Of a stretch of 10,610 nucleotides of DNA, positions 6,674 through 10,610 are shown piece by piece (position 1 is the first letter of the stretch; every line of letters starts with the position of its first letter). The stretch spans positions 1 through 10,610 of the forward strand of contig MUGD01000067.1 of the NCBI GenBank assembly GCA_002900555.1. Direction: 5' to 3'. The translations under genes and the position numbers were made by a program. Below the pieces are notes generated by a model. That model saw nothing but the letters and a program-made list of their open reading frames with translations, made no database searches and had not been told where the DNA came from. This DNA comes from Thermoplasmata archaeon M9B2D. GTDB lineage: Archaea; Thermoplasmatota; E2; DHVEG-1.

Positions 6674-7660
6674 TCAGAGTGTTTCTACTAGAGTATTCAC
6701 AATATTGTAACATAGATTCTGGTGTTCTTTACCGAATATTTCTGTGTTCACAGTGTTTGAAGCCACTATCTTCTCATTACACTTTTCAATTAGTCGCTCA
6801 AGAAGCTCCTCTCCTCTCTCTAATAGTGGGACCACGTGAGCTACTGCTAGGACCACTTCTTTTGCTCCTTGCTCTAGCAACCTGTCTCTGGCTTTTAGAA
6901 GTGTGCTTCCACTTTTGGTCAAATCGTCGATGACAACTACATTCAATCCCTTTACATCAAGATCACCATGAAGCTCTACCTTAAAAGAATTCGTTCTACT
7001 CTTACCATAACCATCGATTTTGTACCGTTCCTGTGCACCTTCATCTGGTGCTACAACTATGCATTCTTTGAAGCCAAATTCTTTTTTCGCAAATTCGACT
7101 AGGTCTGGTACTACATCGATTATCTTGTAAAGTCCCTTATCCTTCAGTTCCCGAACCCATTCCAGACTATCGGGAGCATGCGGACTCACGACGTGAACTT
7201 TGTTGCACATCTTTGAAATCGTTTCAATAGCCCATCTCCCTGATGATGCCTCACCTGTTTCAAAGGACTTGTCTTGCAGAGCAAATGGTTGAAATGTAAG
7301 AACGACTTCAACACTTTTTGGTGGTGGGACTGGTTTACATGTATATTGCTTATGTCCAATCTTTTCTACGTGAAGTGGCCTAGATAGCATGTCTAGCAGA
7401 AGTAGTAATTCAACAACACGATCTGATGTGCTGTATTGCTCGTTTTCTGCTGGACCTGAACCTGTGCAACTTTGGACAATGATTACCCTTCGACCAGAAA
7501 GTTGTTCTACTTTTCCTATTTTGACATAGATGTCTGCATTTGGAAACATACGCTTGTAATCATAATTCAAGTCAGAAGTATAAACTCGGAATCCGAGCTC
7601 TTCATATCGACTTTGAAGATGCTCTGCACCGCTTGCTAAGACAACATCATAGTCCTTCAT
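6674..7660 (-). CDS. Ribose-phosphate pyrophosphokinase (PRPP synthetase)-like protein
   Basis: 328 residues, close to the usual 290-320. The two-domain PRTase-fold arrangement is visible: an N-terminal half with SDRVVELLLLLDML (79-92), the substrate region FQPFALQDKSFETGEA (123-138) in place of the usual PYxxYARQDR, VVAPDEGAQERY (202-213) for the VSPDxGGxxRA segment, and the ribose-phosphate loop VVVIDDLTKSGSTLLKA (241-257). PRPP synthetase makes PRPP from ribose-5-phosphate and ATP for nucleotide, His and Trp synthesis. The binding loop reads DDLTKSGST rather than the common DDxxDTGGT, so this is a divergent archaeal type or a paralogue with altered substrate. The gene ends TGA TAG, a tandem stop. 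The ATG at 7660 is the natural N-terminus, with only a weak ribosome-binding site. Confidence 0.8.
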   Translation of the reverse strand: MKDYDVVLASGAEHLQSRYEELGFRVYTSDLNYDYKRMFPNADIYVKIGKVEQLSGRRVIIVQSCTGSGPAENEQYSTSDRVVELLLLLDMLSRPLHVEKIGHKQYTCKPVPPPKSVEVVLTFQPFALQDKSFETGEASSGRWAIETISKMCNKVHVVSPHAPDSLEWVRELKDKGLYKIIDVVPDLVEFAKKEFGFKECIVVAPDEGAQERYKIDGYGKSRTNSFKVELHGDLDVKGLNVVVIDDLTKSGSTLLKARDRLLEQGAKEVVLAVAHVVPLLERGEELLERLIEKCNEKIVASNTVNTEIFGKEHQNLCYNIVNTLVETL

Positions 7661-7760
7661 TGAATAGACCGCCGAGTGTGGCCGAAATTAATACCCTAAA
7701 GAGGTTTGCCCCTCTGATATGTATTTGACTAATTCCCTTTAATCAGCGTCTTTTGTATTG

Positions 7761-7778
7761 AAAACATTAAAATGTTTT
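7761..7778. repeat. Perfect 8-bp inverted repeat between divergent genes
   Basis: AAAACATT-AA-AATGTTTT is a perfect dyad with a 2-base centre. It lies between the divergent PRPP-synthetase-like gene (start 7660) and the secreted-protein gene (start 7836), about 35 bases upstream of the TATA box of the latter. The tight spacing and AT-rich symmetric arms fit a dimeric regulator site better than an RNA hairpin. A second, weaker hairpin, AGAGG/CCTCT (7700-7715), lies closer to the PRPP-synthetase-like gene. Confidence 0.4.
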
Positions 7779-7811
7779 AACTGCCTAATGATGTTGAGTT
7801 TCGGGGCACAT

Positions 7812-7828
7812 CAATATAAACTCAGGTG
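7812..7828 (+). promoter_or_regulatory. TATA box and ribosome-binding site of the secreted-protein gene
   Basis: AATATAAA (7813-7820) is a good archaeal TATA box, which would place the transcript start near 7842. AGGTG (7824-7828) is 7 bases before TTG 7836. The two signals conflict: a start of transcription near 7842 would exclude TTG 7836 and favour ATG 7860 with a short leader. Confidence 0.4.
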
Positions 7829-7835
7829 TACAACA

Positions 7836-8369
7836 TTGGTGGAAAAAAAACTGCGTGGTATGATTTTCATTTTCGTTACCTTGTTTGTTTTATTGGCTTC
7901 AATATCGTCTTCAGCTATTGCCTTTGAAAATACGAAAAATGTGGTTTCTGATGTGGGAACCTTAACTCTATCAGGAACCACTGGGCCTCTATATTATTCC
8001 AATGTATCTGAAGAACACGCGATTTCATGGACCATAAACACAACAACATCTAATTTAATTTCCTACCAACTATTGCACAACGGTACCATTTCAGAGAGCA
8101 GAGTTTTGGAAGTTGGAGAGAACAGTGTCATCCACACTATAACGCCGAGTGAACTTGCTTTGGCTGTTCACAACTTCACTCTCGTTGCGACGGATGAAAT
8201 GGAAACAAAGTCATGGACTGTTTTGGTGACGATTTACTATAGTAGCGCTTTCCATCCAGTAGAAATGACTCCATGGATGTTATTGATAACTGCTGGTTTT
8301 GGTTTCTCGGTGATAATTTATCTATCTTACACACAGCGACTAAGAGTGCCAGTATTTACTAGGAAATAA
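7836..8369 (+). CDS. Secreted, C-terminally membrane-anchored beta-rich surface protein
   Basis: 177 residues from TTG 7836; not recognised as a named family. A signal peptide is clear: basic n-region VEKKLRG, hydrophobic core MIFIFVTLFVLLASISSSA, cleavage probably after A-I-A. The mature part (about 130 residues) alternates polar and hydrophobic residues and has four N-glycosylation sequons (NVS, NTT, NGT, NFT). It ends in a membrane helix (about WMLLITAGFGFSVIIYLSY) and a short basic tail. The W-x-I-N-T / Y-x-L-x-x-N-G-T / F-T-L-V-A-T-D pattern suggests one Ig-like or cadherin-like beta-sandwich, so the protein is exposed on the cell surface. The frame is open upstream to an ATG at 7758, but that would precede the TATA box and overlap the 7761 dyad, so it was not used. 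ATG 7860 is an alternative that would lose the basic n-region. Confidence 0.65.
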   Translation: MVEKKLRGMIFIFVTLFVLLASISSSAIAFENTKNVVSDVGTLTLSGTTGPLYYSNVSEEHAISWTINTTTSNLISYQLLHNGTISESRVLEVGENSVIHTITPSELALAVHNFTLVATDEMETKSWTVLVTIYYSSAFHPVEMTPWMLLITAGFGFSVIIYLSYTQRLRVPVFTRK

Positions 8370-8518
8370 AACAGCAATGTGCATAATCCTTAGAATCAAC
8401 CACTTAAAGTATGATTTTGAGAGCCTATGTTTAAGACTACTATTGTTGGATGATTTCCGGATCTCTGCGTTTCAGTTTTCACCTTTACTCCTCACTTGAG
8501 TAAACCTAAAATGAATGT

Positions 8519-8545
8519 CCTGTGATGAACCACTGTCATCATAGG
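8519..8545 (+). promoter_or_regulatory. 10-bp hairpin in the leader of the zinc-ribbon gene
   Basis: CCTGTGATGA (8519-8528) pairs with TCATCATAGG (8536-8545) with one G-U pair, around the loop ACCACTG. The stem ends 12 bases before the TTG start, next to GGGCTG/GGG, the only candidate ribosome-binding bases. It could control translation, or be a regulator site at the DNA level. The remainder of the 188-base gap (8370-8557) shows no gene. Confidence 0.4.
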
Positions 8546-8557
8546 GCTGTGGGTTGA

Positions 8558-9262
8558 TTGAGTCTAACCGCGAGAGAACTTTTGCAGCGGCTTGCAGAGG
8601 ACACTGGCAGTACATACAGTATTATCGCAAGACGAGTTAACCGCATGATGGGAAAGGGAAAAGGTTTACTTGAGTCAGTTCAAGAGATTGCGAAAGAAAA
8701 CAAATTCAATCCAAAGAAATATCGAATAGATCCTGTGGAGATAGTTGCTGAAACAGAAAAGATTCTTCGTGAAGACTATACACAAACACTCATGATTTCC
8801 GCAGTCCTTGGACAAATGGTTGAAGCTCGAGGGAAGAAACGATTTCCTCCACCTGCCTTTTTTGCATTTATCGAAATGCTCTCCATGGTGTCGGATGTAC
8901 CGCGTGATACAAAATCAGAAACATCGACTGAGATTGAAGAACGTGCGACTCGTGTTATTGAATTGATGACAACACTCGTTTCGCTGATCTGTGAATGGTC
9001 TGAGAAAGGAGTCATTGGCGTTGCTACTGATTGTCCTGAATCTTTACGTGAGGTAGCTCGGGCAGTCTTCCGGAAGACGAAGTTACTCCAAGGTGGTCTC
9101 TGGACCTGCATATCGTGCGGTAATATTGTTGAAGCAAGAGAAACCAAGGCGCTGATGTGTCTTGATTGTGATAAGAAAATCTCATCCTCTCGCAGTATTG
9201 AGGACAGATTTGAATCACTAGGCGGGCGTGACCGAATTGGATATGGACGGACATCTGAATAG
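8558..9262 (+). CDS. Unrecognised protein with C-terminal zinc ribbon
   Basis: 234 residues. The start is TTG 8558: an in-frame TGA lies immediately upstream and the next in-frame ATG would remove a well-formed N-terminal helix. Residues 3-50 are helical and basic (SLTARELLQRLAEDTGSTYSI, then ARRVNRMMGKGKG) and could be a winged-helix or other nucleic-acid contact. The middle part (60-175) is helical with an acidic region at 112-130. Residues 182-204 form a zinc ribbon, W-T-C184-x2-C187 ... C201-x2-C204. The C-terminal tail is charged. I do not recognise the family. Zinc ribbons of this type are common in archaeal transcription, translation and DNA-handling proteins, so a nucleic-acid role is a guess. 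It converges on the next gene with only 9 bases between stops. Confidence 0.75.
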   Translation: MSLTARELLQRLAEDTGSTYSIIARRVNRMMGKGKGLLESVQEIAKENKFNPKKYRIDPVEIVAETEKILREDYTQTLMISAVLGQMVEARGKKRFPPPAFFAFIEMLSMVSDVPRDTKSETSTEIEERATRVIELMTTLVSLICEWSEKGVIGVATDCPESLREVARAVFRKTKLLQGGLWTCISCGNIVEARETKALMCLDCDKKISSSRSIEDRFESLGGRDRIGYGRTSE

Positions 9263-9271
9263 AAGTCTTTC

Positions 9272-9913
9272 TCATATTGATAGATTCAAATCAAGTCCTC
9301 TCTCAAGAAGTTCCAATGCTAAATCGACCTCTGATTGATAGATGGATACATCATCCACTTGAAGCACAAGTTCTTGGTCTTTAGACTCTTCCAAGAAAAG
9401 AATAACCGGGTCAAGACCCGCGACAGATCCTACACTGATTAAAGGCGCAGTTATTCCATCATAGAAATCCACGCGACCAAGAGGAACATCCATTCGTTTC
9501 AGTAATCGATCTCCGCTCTTTGAAAGCACTTGACCACACGTAAGTCCATCGTGAGTAATCATGGTAACAACAAATCTTGTCGGGATATGCCCTCTGATGT
9601 AAAACAGCAAATCTGTCATCCAGTCGTATTCTTTTATCATTACATCTCCAAAAATAATCATCAAATCATCAGCAGCCATTGCATGAACTGGCACAACTGG
9701 AGCTTTGATATCTACAGGATATCGATTCCAGGAGGAAAAAGCTGGAGAATTGAATATCACAAGACTCTCAAATTCGTTCTTTTCATAGAGCTGTCTGCAA
9801 ACTGCATGCCCTATTGGATTTAATCCTAAAATGATCGAGTACGATTCAGTAATCTTTCGTTTTTTATATACCTCAAGAATAGGTGAAATCCATTCCTGTT
9901 CAAACGTAGGCAT
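9272..9913 (-). CDS. Conserved-looking protein, possibly PAC2-like
   Basis: 213 residues. The ATG at 9913 is well supported by GCGGGGT about 8 bases upstream. The protein looks soluble and alpha/beta: strand-G-L-N-P-I-G-helix near the N-terminus (ILGLNPIGHAVCRQL, 28-42), a long middle strand region ending DDLMIIFGDVMI (82-93), FVVTMITHDGL (114-124), then GITAPLISVGSVAGLDPVIL (153-171) and a C-terminal helix rich in L and E (194-206). The early G-x-x-x-I-G turn, the middle 'LLIIxGD' strand and the late G-D-P element before a final helix recall the PAC2 (proteasome-assembly-chaperone 2) family found in archaea. The match was made by eye and is not firm; a nucleotide-binding Rossmann-like protein is the main alternative. 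No membrane helices or signal peptide. Confidence 0.6.
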   Translation of the reverse strand: MPTFEQEWISPILEVYKKRKITESYSIILGLNPIGHAVCRQLYEKNEFESLVIFNSPAFSSWNRYPVDIKAPVVPVHAMAADDLMIIFGDVMIKEYDWMTDLLFYIRGHIPTRFVVTMITHDGLTCGQVLSKSGDRLLKRMDVPLGRVDFYDGITAPLISVGSVAGLDPVILFLEESKDQELVLQVDDVSIYQSEVDLALELLERGLDLNLSI

Positions 9914-10018
9914 TACATTTACCCCGCTTTTTTAATCGAATATGCCTCTAATGACTGTTCGTGTTACTTGAATCACTCTCAAAATAGTAATCACGTAATA
10001 TTCTCAATATGTGGTTAA

Positions 10019-10610
<592 letters not shown>

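Noticed and set aside
8522..8542. GTGATGA on the plus strand and ATGATGA on the minus strand, resembling C boxes
   Set aside because: They are the two arms of one hairpin and no D box lies downstream on either strand.
9530..9823. Plus-strand reading frame of 97 codons opposite the PAC2-like gene
   Set aside because: It lies entirely within the minus-strand gene, which has a good ribosome-binding site and a protein-like sequence; this frame has neither.

Overview
The window looks archaeal, at moderate GC. TATA-box promoters with suitably spaced leaders are visible. Shine-Dalgarno sites of the GGAGG/GGTGA type occur, and there are several TTG starts. A 56-residue histone-fold protein of the archaeal DUF1931 type is present, and one secreted protein is rich in N-X-S/T sequons with a C-terminal membrane anchor. 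The style of that surface protein and of the zinc-ribbon protein recalls Asgard archaea such as Thorarchaeota, but this is an impression from memory, not a demonstrated placement.

Layout, left to right. Positions 1-2484 (+) hold an AAA+ ATPase of the magnesium-chelatase I (BchI/ChlI) family, cut by the window edge, then a VWA-domain protein with two N-terminal membrane segments. Positions 2667-3677 (+) hold a HypE-like AIR-synthase-family protein. Positions 3664-4443 (-) hold SurE nucleotidase, overlapping the previous gene tail to tail. Positions 4572-4742 (-) hold the small histone-like protein, with its own TATA promoter and a hairpin/T-tract terminator. Positions 5022-5792 (+) hold a membrane protein ending in a helix-hairpin-helix domain, overlapping tail to tail with a uridine phosphorylase (5772-6539, -). 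Positions 6674-7660 (-) hold a PRPP-synthetase-like protein. Positions 7836-8369 (+) hold a sequon-rich secreted, membrane-anchored protein. Positions 8558-9262 (+) hold an unrecognised zinc-ribbon protein. Positions 9272-9913 (-) hold a possible PAC2-like protein. Positions 10085-10610 (+) hold the first part of a hexameric-type glutamate dehydrogenase, cut by the window edge.

How the genes fit together. The chelatase-type AAA+ and VWA proteins are a functional pair. SurE (nucleotide to nucleoside), uridine phosphorylase (nucleoside to base plus ribose-1-phosphate) and PRPP synthetase form a loose nucleotide salvage neighbourhood on the minus strand. The rest looks like ordinary core or lineage-specific genes.

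The most notable point is the junction of the first two genes. The ATPase frame ends just after a run of nine A. A -1 shift on that run enters the VWA frame with no stop codon in between, which would give a fused AAA+/linker/VWA protein like a chelatase D subunit. This is either programmed frameshifting or an indel in the homopolymer. No CRISPR array, insertion sequence, tRNA or rRNA was seen, and no stretch longer than 300 bases lacks a gene.
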